From positions 35,402 to 99,401 of the forward strand of contig NZ_JALPRX010000062.1 in NCBI RefSeq assembly GCF_023223525.1: 64,000 nt of DNA, given 5' to 3'. The notes below the pieces were generated by a model that saw nothing but the letters and a program-made list of their open reading frames with translations, had not been told where the DNA came from and ran no database searches. Source of the DNA: Roseomonas acroporae. Its GTDB lineage: Bacteria > Pseudomonadota > Alphaproteobacteria > Acetobacterales > Acetobacteraceae. A program made the translations under genes and the position numbers. Shown piece after piece: positions 43,830 through 52,865 of this stretch (the first letter of the stretch is position 1; every line of letters starts with the position of its first letter).

Positions 43830-45656
43830 GTGAAGATCCATTCCGTCGCGATTGAGAACTTCCGCGGCATTCGCTCGACGAAGCTCGTGCTGCCGGACCA
43901 TGCGGTATTGATCGGCGACAACAACACCGGGAAATCATCGGTGCTGGAAGCCATCGACCTGGCGCTCGGGCCCGATCGACTCAGCCGCCGTCCCCCAGTG
44001 GACGAGCACGACTTCTACGAGGGGAAGTATCTTTCGCCGGCCGGCGGAGATGGGGCTGGCGGAGAAGCCGTGGCGGCGGAGCCTGCCGTGCCGGCGGAGG
44101 CGCCAAAAATCGTCGTCGAAGTGACCATCACCGGGCTATCGCCGGAGCAAGAGGCGCGGTTTGGCGGCAGCGTTGAGTGGCTCGACGTGACAAGCGGCGC
44201 TTTTTACACCGCTGCAAACCCGGCGGGTGTCGATGCAGCGAACATCAAGGCCGCCCTGCGCGTCACGTTTGTCGGCGCATACGATCCAGACGAGGACGAC
44301 TTCGTCGGTAACACCTACTATTCGCGGAGCCTCACCGAAGAGGAAACCCCAACGCCCTTCTCCAAGAAGGACAAGCAACATTGCGGGTTCCTCTTCCTGC
44401 GATCGCTACGAACCGGATCGCGGGCTCTGAGCCTGGAGCATGGAAGCCTCCTCGACATCATTCTCAGACTCAAAGAAATACGGCCACAGATGTGGGAGGG
44501 CACGATCGGCACGCTGGCGGCTTTCGACGTCGCGAGCGATCCGGCGATCGGAATATCCGGCGTCCTCGACAGCATCGACAAGTCGTTGAAGAAGTATGTG
44601 CCGCGCGAATGGGGCGTGAAGCCCCACCTCAAAGTCTCCAACCTGACCCGCGAACACCTACGCAAGGTCGTCACCGCGTTCATCGCGACAGGGGATGGCG
44701 ACCACGCCGCGCCCTTCTATCGACAAGGCACCGGAACGATCAACATGCTGGTTCTGGCGATGCTTTCGCAGATTGCCGAGGACAAGCAGAATGTCATCTT
44801 CGCGATGGAGGAGGTCGAAACCGCGATCCCGCCCTATGCGCAGAAGCGTATCGTCCACGAGCTGCGCAAGCTGGCGTCTCAGTCGATTTTCACGTCGCAT
44901 TCGCCTTACGTCTTGGAAGAATTCAAGCTCGACGAGACCGTCATACTCTCGCGTGCGAACGACGGCGTCCTGGCCCAGGCCGAGATCAGGCTGCCCGACA
45001 GCGTCAAGCACAAGCGCTACCGGCAGGAATTCCGCACGCGATTTTGCGAAGGCTTGCTGTCGCGCCGCGTTTTGATCGCGGAAGGCGCGACCGAGGCGAG
45101 TGCTTTCCCGGTGGCGGCGCGGCGGCTGTCAGAATTGAACCCCGCCGTCTATGTGTCGCTGGAAGCCTTGGGCATTTGCGTGATCGACGCAGGTAGCGAG
45201 ACTCAGATTGCGGACCTGGCCGGCATCTACAAGGGGCTCGGGAAGCGGACATTCGGGCTTTGCGACAAACAGGCCGATTCAGCGAAGGCGGACATCGAGG
45301 CGCAACTCGAGCGCCTCTTCATGCATGAGGAGAAGGGTATCGAGGACCTGATCCTGAAGAACACGACCGCCGCCGCGCTTGAGCGCTTCGCGGATCAGCT
45401 CGATTGGCCGCCGCACCTAACCGCGAAATATCCTAATCCGAAGGCCGACGCGGTCGCCGCGTTGAAGGAATACTTCGGTTGGTCGAAAGGCAACTGGGGC
45501 ATCGCCGACTTCCTGGCTCAATGCTCGGAGGCCGAAATACCGTCGTGGATTCGGGATGCCTGCATCGCGCTCAAGGCCATTTGTGATCCGCCGCCGGCAC
45601 CCCCGCAACCTCCGAACGCGGAAGGCGATGAACCCGCCGCAGAGCCTGCCGCGTAG
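43830..45656 (+). CDS. gajA: OLD-family ATPase/Toprim nuclease (GajA-like)
   Basis: A 608-residue protein starting at GTG 43830, which has GGGAGG 5 nt upstream. The ABC-type ATPase part opens with VAIENFRGIRSTKLVL; GDNNTGKS (residues 29-36) is Walker A, and FAMEEVETAIPPYAQKRIVH plus SHSPYVLEEFK hold Walker B and the His switch. An Ala/Gly-rich insertion lies at about 68-92. The Toprim nuclease begins near 410 (RRVLIAEGATEASAF), with FGLCDKQADS near 476. Together with the UvrD gene 8 nt behind, this is the Gabija plan. The second acidic Toprim motif is unusual. Confidence 0.82.
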   Translation: MKIHSVAIENFRGIRSTKLVLPDHAVLIGDNNTGKSSVLEAIDLALGPDRLSRRPPVDEHDFYEGKYLSPAGGDGAGGEAVAAEPAVPAEAPKIVVEVTITGLSPEQEARFGGSVEWLDVTSGAFYTAANPAGVDAANIKAALRVTFVGAYDPDEDDFVGNTYYSRSLTEEETPTPFSKKDKQHCGFLFLRSLRTGSRALSLEHGSLLDIILRLKEIRPQMWEGTIGTLAAFDVASDPAIGISGVLDSIDKSLKKYVPREWGVKPHLKVSNLTREHLRKVVTAFIATGDGDHAAPFYRQGTGTINMLVLAMLSQIAEDKQNVIFAMEEVETAIPPYAQKRIVHELRKLASQSIFTSHSPYVLEEFKLDETVILSRANDGVLAQAEIRLPDSVKHKRYRQEFRTRFCEGLLSRRVLIAEGATEASAFPVAARRLSELNPAVYVSLEALGICVIDAGSETQIADLAGIYKGLGKRTFGLCDKQADSAKADIEAQLERLFMHEEKGIEDLILKNTTAAALERFADQLDWPPHLTAKYPNPKADAVAALKEYFGWSKGNWGIADFLAQCSEAEIPSWIRDACIALKAICDPPPAPPQPPNAEGDEPAAEPAA

Positions 45657-45664
45657 AGGGCGCC

Positions 45665-47488
45665 ATGGTCGATCTCACGGAAGCTCAGAAGGACGTCCTG
45701 AAGGCCGAAGGCCATCAGCTCGTCGTTGGAGGACCGGGCTCCGGAAAGACAACGGTATCGATTCTGAAGGCCGCGAAGATCGCCCGTGAGAAACTCAAGC
45801 CAGGCCAGCGTATTCTCTTCCTGAGCTTCGCGAGGGCAACGGTATCGCGTGTATTCGAGGCGATCGACGAAGAGCGGTCGGTTACCAAGGAAGAGAAAAA
45901 GCTGATCGAAGTTGATACCTATCACTCGTTCTTCTGGCGCATCCTGAAGGCGCACGGCTACCTCGTCGGATTTCCGCGTCGCATGACGATCCTGACACCG
46001 CCGAACGAGGCGATCGCACTTTCGGTAATACGCAGCGGGTTCAAAGCAAATTCGAAGCTGTCGCCCGAGGAAAAGGCGCAGAAGGCCGCGCTAGAAGTCG
46101 CGGAGCGCACGCGCCTGGCGACCGAGGAGGGGAAGGTTTGCTTCGACCTGTTCGCAGAGCGCGTTGCAGTTCTTCTCCACGGGTCGACGAAGGTCCGCGA
46201 CCTGGTGTCAACGATGTACCCATTCATCATCCTGGATGAGTTTCAGGATACCTCCGCCGAGCAATGGCGCGCCGTCGAAGCGATCGGAAGGAGCAGCACG
46301 CTCATCGCGCTCGCCGATCCCGAGCAGCGGATCTTCGACTTCATTGGCGCCGACCCGGAGCGCCTCAACCACTTCATTGAGGCGTTTAAGCCGTCCACCC
46401 ACGATCTGGCGGGGGAGAACCATCGGAGCAAGGGAACGGACATTGCCTTGTTCGGCAACCATCTCCTGACGGGAAAATTCCGCGAAGAACCCTATCAGGG
46501 GATCGACTTCGAAGGATTTGCGTCCAATCCAAATCAAGCCTTTGCATCGTTGGTCGCCCAGGTGCTGAATGCGCGGAAGCGGCTCATCGAAGCGGGGCGA
46601 AAAGACTGGTCGCTCGCCATCCTCGTTCCAACGAAGCGGATGACCCGCCTTGTTTCCGACAATCTGCGTGAGCCGTTCGGCAATGTGCCCCCAATATCGC
46701 ACACCGCGGCCGTCGACATGGAAGGGCCGATCCTGGCGGCGGAGGTGATCGCGTTCCTGCTGCAGCAGCGGAGTCACGATGGCTGCTTTGACGAGTTTGT
46801 GGAGGTACTATGCAGCTTCTTCCACGGGCGCGGTGGGGCGGCGCCGACAAAGGGAGACTTGGCCGAGGCCGCTCGCTTCCGGGCCGCCTTGGTAAAGTGG
46901 AACGACTGTGTCGCCAAGGGCAAGGCGATCCCGGCTAACAGCGTCCTTCAGGCGACGTTTGCGGTCCATCAGGCTGTCGCGGCGGTAAAGCTGACTGGCG
47001 ACCCCGATGCCGACTGGATGGCGTTGAGGGCCCTCCTTGAGGCTGGCGAGTGCGCACGGCTTGCCGAAATCGCCAGGGAGGCCCGCAATGTTCGATTGCT
47101 GGAGCGGGGTACGCAGCTTCGCCAGGGCCTGTCGCAAGACTGGCGAGATTTTGGCGGCTATCGAAACGCCCTCGCGGTGACGCGGCAGGCGTTTGTTCAG
47201 GAGCATTTCGCCACGGCGCATAAGCCTGAATCAGGCGTCGTAGTGATGAACATGCACAAAGCGAAGGGTAAGCAGTTCGACGAGGTCATAATCTTCGAGG
47301 GGTGGCCGAAGCGCGTGAAGGGGGAAATTGTCGGGAATCCCGACCGCATCGTCGGCGGCAACTATCGCGACGGAGCGATGACGCAGGCCAGGCAGAATTT
47401 TCGGGTTAGCGTCACGCGCGCGAAATCTCGCACAACGATCATGTCGCCGAAGGACGACATCTGTGTTTTGCTCATCCCAGCCGTCTGA
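45665..47488 (+). CDS. gajB: UvrD/PcrA-like helicase (GajB-like)
   Basis: A 607-residue superfamily-1 helicase. VVGGPGSGKTTVSILKA is motif I near the N-terminus, LSFARATVSRVF motif Ia, FIILDEFQDTSAEQW motif II (DEFQD), ALADPEQRIFDFIGA motif III and VMNMHKAKGKQFDEVIIFE motif V. NFRVSVTRAKSRTTIM is motif VI. GajB of Gabija is a UvrD-like protein activated by nucleic acid ends made by GajA. This one is longer than the Bacillus type I remember (about 500 residues). It lies 8 nt after gajA and converges with the integrase. Confidence 0.85.
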   Translation: MVDLTEAQKDVLKAEGHQLVVGGPGSGKTTVSILKAAKIAREKLKPGQRILFLSFARATVSRVFEAIDEERSVTKEEKKLIEVDTYHSFFWRILKAHGYLVGFPRRMTILTPPNEAIALSVIRSGFKANSKLSPEEKAQKAALEVAERTRLATEEGKVCFDLFAERVAVLLHGSTKVRDLVSTMYPFIILDEFQDTSAEQWRAVEAIGRSSTLIALADPEQRIFDFIGADPERLNHFIEAFKPSTHDLAGENHRSKGTDIALFGNHLLTGKFREEPYQGIDFEGFASNPNQAFASLVAQVLNARKRLIEAGRKDWSLAILVPTKRMTRLVSDNLREPFGNVPPISHTAAVDMEGPILAAEVIAFLLQQRSHDGCFDEFVEVLCSFFHGRGGAAPTKGDLAEAARFRAALVKWNDCVAKGKAIPANSVLQATFAVHQAVAAVKLTGDPDADWMALRALLEAGECARLAEIAREARNVRLLERGTQLRQGLSQDWRDFGGYRNALAVTRQAFVQEHFATAHKPESGVVVMNMHKAKGKQFDEVIIFEGWPKRVKGEIVGNPDRIVGGNYRDGAMTQARQNFRVSVTRAKSRTTIMSPKDDICVLLIPAV

Positions 47489-47561
47489 CGCTGGCCTCGC
47501 TTGCCGCCCGCAAAGGGCAAAGATGGAATATTGGCGGACGCGTACACCGATTTCGATCGCC

Positions 47562-48920
47562 CTATGCGGCAAGGGGGCGTTGCTCCCGCGGACTGGCTTC
47601 ATCCTCGCCAGCGGCTTTCATTAGGAATCTGGCCAGGGCTGCCTTTCGCGAGCCTCGGTCGAGCGCGTAGGTAGTTTGCTTGAATTCCTTCCCGTCGAGC
47701 AGGCCTTCGATGTAGCCGGCGATCGTGTCGGCCGCCATAATGAGGGCGGTATCGAGCGTATGGATATATTTACTCGTGACGGAGCCTTTGGCGTGGCCGA
47801 CCAGGGCGGCGATCGTCACTTCAGTGAAGCCGAGATCGTTGCCGACACTCGCAAAACTATGTCGCAAGACGTGGGGCGTGACATCCGAGAGCGGCGAGCC
47901 CTTGAAGATCTGCTCCCAATGGTTCGGGAAACTGCCGAACGCGTTGTCGTCGCCGTACCCGGGGAAGACATATGAGCCAGAGGCCGCCTCGCGGCGCGCC
48001 TCGAGAAACTCGACAACGGGCAGACCGACGGGACGAACCGAGGTGCCCTCCTTGCTGTCGACCAGCCGCAGGCAACTCCCGTCGGTATCTGCTTCAGTCC
48101 ACATCAGGCCGATCATCTCGCTCCGGCGACAGCCAGTCAGCGCGATCTGGCGAATGATCTCGACCGTCGTCGCGTACTTCTCCTCCCTCTCGGCTGCGCG
48201 CAGCATCTCGCCCAACGTCCGGTACTCCGCCTCAGTGAGCCGGCGGGTGCGGACGTTGTCCTTCGGCTTCCGCAGGCCATGGGCAGGATTGATCGCGATG
48301 ATCCCGGCTTCGACAGCGTAGGTGAGAATGCCGCCGAGAAGCCCGACCGTGCGCGTCGCCGTTCCGGCGCCACCGCGGACGATAGCCTTGCCGCGCAGCT
48401 TCTTCGTCTTAACCGACACTCGCGTCTTGCCGGCCATGATGTCCTTCAGGACCTTGTTGATGTCGGCCTTGGTCAAGTCCTTCACACGGCGCGTCCCCAG
48501 GAGCGGGATGATGTGCCGCTCAATACGCCCAATGTCCGTCCCGACCGTCGTCGGCTTCTTGGGCCGCCCGCCCTTGCCGAGGATGAGCCCCGCGTTGAGG
48601 TCATTGACGTAGAGCATGCAGAGCTCTTTGACGGTGATGGCTTTGTGGTCGAGCTGGCGCTCCTCGGCGGGATTGTCCCCTTGAGCAACGCGGCCCAACT
48701 GGACCTTCGCCTCCTGCCTCGCGCTTTCGGCTGTCCAGACGCCATGCAAGCCGATCGTGTAGCGGCGCGAGCGGCCTAATGCGCGGTATTGAAGGACATA
48801 GCTGCGCTTGCCAGAAGCGAAGACGCGCAGGCCGAAACCTGGTAGCTCGTCATCCCAGATGACGTAGTCTTTCTCGCGGGACTCGGCAGCGTCGACGAGG
48901 CGCTTTGTGAGCTTAGCCAT
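47562..48920 (-). CDS. int: Tyrosine-recombinase integrase of the ICE
   Basis: A 452-residue phage/ICE integrase with an N-terminal DUF4102-type arm-binding domain (LTKRLVDAAESREKDYVIWD, GFGLRVFASGKRSYVLQY) and a SAM-like core. The catalytic domain has TGCRRSEMIGLMW (Arg I), HVLRHSFASV (H-x-x-R) and VGHAKGSVTSKYIH (the Tyr nucleophile). ATG 48920 (MAKLTKR) is preferred to ATG 48938. The gene starts about 180 nt from the tRNA-Arg half-site and points into the element, the usual place for an integrase acting at a tRNA gene. Confidence 0.93.
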   Translation of the reverse strand: MAKLTKRLVDAAESREKDYVIWDDELPGFGLRVFASGKRSYVLQYRALGRSRRYTIGLHGVWTAESARQEAKVQLGRVAQGDNPAEERQLDHKAITVKELCMLYVNDLNAGLILGKGGRPKKPTTVGTDIGRIERHIIPLLGTRRVKDLTKADINKVLKDIMAGKTRVSVKTKKLRGKAIVRGGAGTATRTVGLLGGILTYAVEAGIIAINPAHGLRKPKDNVRTRRLTEAEYRTLGEMLRAAEREEKYATTVEIIRQIALTGCRRSEMIGLMWTEADTDGSCLRLVDSKEGTSVRPVGLPVVEFLEARREAASGSYVFPGYGDDNAFGSFPNHWEQIFKGSPLSDVTPHVLRHSFASVGNDLGFTEVTIAALVGHAKGSVTSKYIHTLDTALIMAADTIAGYIEGLLDGKEFKQTTYALDRGSRKAALARFLMKAAGEDEASPREQRPLAA

Positions 48921-49100
48921 GGGAATTCTCCCGTCCAAACTCCCATTCTCGCGTAAGCACCACGTAAGCAGCCGGACGCAAGTCGGAGCGTGTTCGAGAG
49001 TACGTCAGACGAGCTGGAATTTCAATTTCTTTAGTGATTACAGTAGTATAGCGCATCGGAGCGAAACCCATCGCAAAGCGTCGAAGGGCAGGTTAAATTG

Positions 49101-49145
49101 CTCCGAAGGCAAAGGTCGTACGTTCGAATCGTATCGGGTCCGCCA
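49101..49145 (+). other. attR: 3' half of a tRNA-Arg(CCG) gene
   Basis: The 45 bases fit the 3' half of a tRNA: anticodon loop CTCCGAA (anticodon CCG, 49101-49107), 3' anticodon strand GGCAA, variable loop AGGTC, T stem-loop GTACG-TTCGAAT-CGTAT (49118-49134), acceptor strand CGGGTCC, discriminator G and CCA (49143-49145). The bases to the left do not pair with GGCAA, so identity with the tRNA stops at the anticodon loop. The intact gene should lie at the left end of the ICE, outside the window. Confidence 0.85.
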
Positions 49146-49159
49146 TATTTCCCAGTGGG

Positions 49160-49310
49160 TTAGCCGAGATCCGGACGGCGCCGGGAAGCCCGCCGCCGTC
49201 ATGGGGTCGCCGACCGGCCGCGTTTCCTCGCGCGCCAGCCTGGCAGCGAACTCCAGGATCGCCCTCCGTTCCTCGCAGGCATAGCGGCAGGCATCGCCGC
49301 CGGCTGATCG
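49160..49310 (-). pseudogene. Possible remnant of a mobile-element gene
   Basis: One minus-strand frame reads SAGGDACRYACEERRAILEF, then AARLAREETRPVGDP. The ACEERRAILEF segment resembles C-terminal parts of plasmid/phage primase-accessory proteins I have seen in Acetobacteraceae. It has no start of its own and runs into the tRNA remnant. It may be the scar of another insertion at this tRNA site, or chance. Confidence 0.25.
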
Positions 49311-49374
49311 CCGCCGCCGAAAGGGGGCGGGATGGCACGCCGGGCAGGCGCCATCGGCCGGACTTCGTTCCGTT

Positions 49375-50043
49375 TCAGGCCGCCGGCGTCGCGGCGTCGC
49401 CCTCCGTCCGGGTCCCCGTTCCGGGGGCCGCCCCCATCAGCCCGTCCCAGCCGCGCATGGCCGCCCGCGCCACGGCCTCCAGCGCCGCCGGCCCGGCGCC
49501 GTCCCGCGCCTGTACCGACAGGCCCTGCTGCACGGCGAGCCAAAGGCGCGCGGCCGCCTCCACGTCCACCCCGGCGGCGATCTCCCCGGCCTCCTGGCCG
49601 CGTGCCAACCGGTCGCGCAGAAGGTTCAGGCCCTCGGCCCGCGACTCCAGGACGATCCGGCCGAGTCGCTCGCACCCTTCCCCCGCCACGGCGGCGAGGG
49701 TGACCATGCAGCCGCCCGGCTCCTTTCCCGACCGGTCCGATGGCAGGACGCGCGCGGAGTCCAGGAGCAGGGCCTCCACCGCCTCGCGCGCGGTCGGCGC
49801 CGCGGCGAAGCCGGACCAGATGCGGGGCGCATAGGCCGCGACGTAGTGGCGCAGCGCCTCCTCGTACAGCGCCTCCTTGCTGCCGAAGGCCGCGTAGAGG
49901 CTGGGCGAGGCGATCCCCATCGCCGCGCAGAGATCGGCGATGGAGGTCGCGGCATAGCCCTGCCGCCAGAACAGCCGGGTCGCGGCGGCCAGCGCCGCCT
50001 CGCGGTCGAAGCCGCGGGGACGTCCGCGGCGGGTCGCGCTCAT
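49375..50043 (-). CDS. TetR-family regulator
   Basis: A 222-residue repressor and the first clear host gene after the ICE. The N-terminal HTH reads GRPRGFDREAALAAATRLFW and TSIADLCAAMGIASPSLYAA, followed by the usual FGSKEALYEEAL. The C-terminal ligand domain belongs to the TetR_C group with GCMVTLAAVAGEGCERL. It is divergent from the SDR gene, with an 86-nt gap carrying an inverted repeat, so control of the SDR is likely. ATG 50049 is an alternative start. Confidence 0.88.
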   Translation of the reverse strand: MSATRRGRPRGFDREAALAAATRLFWRQGYAATSIADLCAAMGIASPSLYAAFGSKEALYEEALRHYVAAYAPRIWSGFAAAPTAREAVEALLLDSARVLPSDRSGKEPGGCMVTLAAVAGEGCERLGRIVLESRAEGLNLLRDRLARGQEAGEIAAGVDVEAAARLWLAVQQGLSVQARDGAGPAALEAVARAAMRGWDGLMGAAPGTGTRTEGDAATPAA

Positions 50044-50049
50044 TTCCAT

Positions 50050-50071
50050 AGCGATCGATATATAAATCGCT
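50050..50071. promoter_or_regulatory. TetR operator candidate
   Basis: AGCGAT (50050-50055) and ATCGCT (50066-50071) form an inverted repeat around a 10-nt AT-rich centre, in the only AT-rich part of the intergenic region. It overlaps the place where both divergent promoters must lie. Confidence 0.5.
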
Positions 50072-50129
50072 TGGCCCGTCCGGCAAGCCGGCCTATTTCT
50101 TTGTCGTTCGACACAGAAAGACCCCTCCC

Positions 50130-50870
50130 ATGGCTTCCCTTTCCGACAAGCGTGCCCTGGTCACCGGCGGCAGCCGCGGCATCGGTGCCGCCATCGTGCG
50201 CCGGCTGGCCCGCGACGGCGCCCATGTCGCCTTCACCTACGGCCAGTCCGCCGGCCCCGCCGAAGACCTCGTGCGTGAGGTCGGGGCGGCGGGCGGCCGG
50301 GCCTTCGCCATCGCCGCCGACAGCGCCGATCCGGCGGCGGTGGAACGCTCCGTGCGGGAGGCGGCGGCGGGCCTCGGCGGGCTCGACATCCTGGTCAACA
50401 ATGCCGGCGTCGCGCGCGGCGGCCCGCTGGAGGCGATGAGCCTCGCCGACATCGACCTGCTGATCGACGTGAACATCCGCGGCGTGGTGCTGGCGATCCG
50501 GGCGGCGATCCCGCATCTCGGCCGGGGCGGGCGCATCGTCACCACGGGAAGCTGCCTCGCGGAGCGCGTCGCGATGCCCGGCATCGCCGCCTATTCCATG
50601 ACCAAGTCGGCGCTGATCTCGCTGACCGGCGGCCTCGCCCGCGACCTGGGCGGGCGCGGCATCACGGTGAACCTCGTCCACCCCGGCCCGACCGACACGG
50701 ACATGAACCCGGCCGCCGGCCCGCAATCGGAGGCGCAGCGCGCCATGATCCCGCTCGGCCGCTACGGCAGGGCCGAGGACATCGCCGCGGCCGTGGCCTT
50801 CCTGGTCGGGCCGGAGGCGGGGCAGATCAACGGCACGGGCCTCACCGTCGATGGCGGCCTGAACGCCTGA
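50130..50870 (+). CDS. Short-chain dehydrogenase/reductase
   Basis: A 246-residue classical SDR. The cofactor motif TGGSRGIGAA lies near the N-terminus, NNAGVARGG in the middle, and the catalytic YSMTK (Tyr-x3-Lys) follows a Ser in TTGSCLAE. The C-terminus GTGLTVDGGLNA is the usual end. It resembles 3-oxoacyl-ACP reductase-like SDRs of the NAD(P)(H) class, but the substrate cannot be read from the sequence. It is paired with a divergent TetR regulator, an arrangement typical of inducible detoxifying or redox SDRs. Confidence 0.9.
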   Translation: MASLSDKRALVTGGSRGIGAAIVRRLARDGAHVAFTYGQSAGPAEDLVREVGAAGGRAFAIAADSADPAAVERSVREAAAGLGGLDILVNNAGVARGGPLEAMSLADIDLLIDVNIRGVVLAIRAAIPHLGRGGRIVTTGSCLAERVAMPGIAAYSMTKSALISLTGGLARDLGGRGITVNLVHPGPTDTDMNPAAGPQSEAQRAMIPLGRYGRAEDIAAAVAFLVGPEAGQINGTGLTVDGGLNA

Positions 50871-50915
50871 GCTTCCGTGCCCCCGCCGTGCCGGACGGAC
50901 GGCGGGGCGGCGGCG

Positions 50916-52865
50916 CTACACCGCGCGCCGCGCCAGCCATGCCGTGGCCTCGACGCCGGTCATCGGCCCGCCGAACAGGTAGCCCTGCCCCAGCGCGCAG
51001 CCGATCGTCACGAGGCGCGAGGCCACCGCCTCGGACTGGATGCCCTCGGCCAGGATCTCCAGGCCGAGGCTCTGCCCGAGGCTGACCACGGCGCGCACGA
51101 TGGCCTCGCTGTCGCGCGAGGCCTCGACATCCATCACGAAGGACCTGTCCACCTTCAGCCGGTCCACCGGGAGGCGCTTGAGGTGGGTCAGCGAGGCGAA
51201 GCCGGTGCCGAAATCGTCGAGCACCACGCTGATCCCGATCCGGTGCAGCGACCGCAGCGCCGCCTCGACCGCCTCGGCCTGACGGCCCATGGTGACCCCC
51301 TCGGTCACCTCGACCTCCAGGCTGCGGGGCGACACCCCGGCCCGCGCCAGCGCCTGCTCGATCTCCACGGCGATGTCGTGCCCGCGGAACTGCGCCGCGG
51401 CCAGGTTCACCCCGATCCGCCCGAAGCGCAGCCCGGCGTCGAGCCATTGCCGGGCCTGGGCCAGCGCCGCCTCCAGCACCCGCGCGCCCAGCAGCGGCAT
51501 CAGGTCGGCGCTCTCCGCCGCCGGCAGGAAGTCGCCGGGCGCGAGCAGCCCGAGCTGCGGATGCCGCCAGCGCACCAGCGACTCGAAGCCGACCAGGCTG
51601 CGGTCGGAGAGCCGCAGCTGCGGCTGGAAGCGCAGCTCGATGCCGCCGGCGCCGGCCGGCGGCGCGATCCGGGCGGGGCGCTGGCCGCCCGCCGCCCCGG
51701 GCGTCTCGCGCAGCCCCGCGACCAGGCCCGCCGGCGCCCGGTCCCGGCCGCCCCAGGCCTCGTCGGCGCCCTGCCAGCGCCCGTCCAGGCTGCGGCCGCC
51801 GGCGCCGCCCAGCTCGTCTCGCAGCGCCTCGGCGAGCTGCCGCTCGCGGTCGGCGGCGGCGCGCATCTCGGGCACGAAGACGCTGACCCGTCCCTTGCCC
51901 TGCGCCTTGGCGTGGTAGAGGGCGAGGTCGACGTTGCGCAGCAGGTCGTCCACCGCGAGCCCGTCCCGCGGCGCCAGCGCGACGCCGATGCTGCCGCGCG
52001 GGTAGAGCCGCACCCCGTCATGGTCGAACGGCTGCTGCAGCGCCGCCAGCAGGGCGCCGGCGCGGCGGCGCAGGATGGCCGCGTCCACCGGGCCGCTGAG
52101 CACCGCCGCGAACTCGTCGCCGCCGAGCCGCGCGACGAGGTCGGTGGAGCGCACCTCGCCGGCCATGCGGTCCGCCACGCCCCGCAGCAGCGCATCCCCC
52201 ACGGGATGGCCGTAGCGGTCGTTGACCTGCTTGAACCCGTCGAGGTCGAGCAGCAGCACCCCGACCGGCCGCGCCGCCGCGTCGCCGAGCTGCTGCCCCA
52301 GCTCGCGCAGGAAGCGGGTGCGGTTGCCGAGGCCGGTGAGCGGGTCGGTATGGGCGAGCGTGTCCAGCTCGCGCATGGCGCGGCGCAGGTCGATGGTGGC
52401 CGAGACCGCCCCGGACAGGCTGGCCAGGATCGACCTTTCCTGCGCCCCGATCCGGCGCGGCCGCTCGTCGAGCACGCATAGCGTGCCGAGCGCCAGCCCC
52501 TCGCGGCTGCGCAGCGGCGCGCCGGCGTAGAAGCGGATCGACGGGTCCTGCAGCACCAGCGGGTTGTCGGCGAAGCGCGGGTCGGCGCGGGTGTCGTCGA
52601 TCACCAGCGGCTCGTGCTGCAGGATGGCGTGCGCGCAGAAGCTGACGTCGCGCGGCAATTCCCGCAGCGCGGTGCCGTGGTGCGCCTTGTTCCAGTGCCG
52701 GTCCGCATCGACCAGGGAGATCAGCGCGATGGGGGCGCCCAGAAGCTGGGCGGCCAGCTCGGCGAGCTGGTCGAAGCTTTCCTCACGCCCGCTGTCCACC
52801 AGCCCCGTGGCGTGCAGCGCGGCCAACCGGGCCGGTTCGTCAGGCGGCAACGGCGCGGCAGGCAT
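50916..52865 (-). CDS. GAF-GGDEF-EAL cyclic-di-GMP protein
   Basis: A 649-residue cytoplasmic signalling protein with no membrane segments. A GAF domain (about residues 25-165) is followed by GGDEF with LTGLGNRTRFLREL and the active RLGGDEFAAVL. A Gly/Ala/Arg-rich linker follows, then EAL. The EAL signature is VGFESLVRWRH (ESL instead of EAL), while EVTEG, DDFGTGFASL and KVDRSFV are kept, so the phosphodiesterase site looks plausible. The RxxD inhibitory site before GGDEF is not clear. ATG 52865 is chosen because the frame upstream is low-complexity. It probably both makes and breaks cyclic-di-GMP. Confidence 0.88.
   Translation of the reverse strand: MPAAPLPPDEPARLAALHATGLVDSGREESFDQLAELAAQLLGAPIALISLVDADRHWNKAHHGTALRELPRDVSFCAHAILQHEPLVIDDTRADPRFADNPLVLQDPSIRFYAGAPLRSREGLALGTLCVLDERPRRIGAQERSILASLSGAVSATIDLRRAMRELDTLAHTDPLTGLGNRTRFLRELGQQLGDAAARPVGVLLLDLDGFKQVNDRYGHPVGDALLRGVADRMAGEVRSTDLVARLGGDEFAAVLSGPVDAAILRRRAGALLAALQQPFDHDGVRLYPRGSIGVALAPRDGLAVDDLLRNVDLALYHAKAQGKGRVSVFVPEMRAAADRERQLAEALRDELGGAGGRSLDGRWQGADEAWGGRDRAPAGLVAGLRETPGAAGGQRPARIAPPAGAGGIELRFQPQLRLSDRSLVGFESLVRWRHPQLGLLAPGDFLPAAESADLMPLLGARVLEAALAQARQWLDAGLRFGRIGVNLAAAQFRGHDIAVEIEQALARAGVSPRSLEVEVTEGVTMGRQAEAVEAALRSLHRIGISVVLDDFGTGFASLTHLKRLPVDRLKVDRSFVMDVEASRDSEAIVRAVVSLGQSLGLEILAEGIQSEAVASRLVTIGCALGQGYLFGGPMTGVEATAWLARRAV

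Noticed and set aside
49101..49145. A complete tRNA gene at the ICE end
   Set aside because: The bases left of the anticodon loop do not form the 5' anticodon, D or acceptor strands, so only the 3' half is present.
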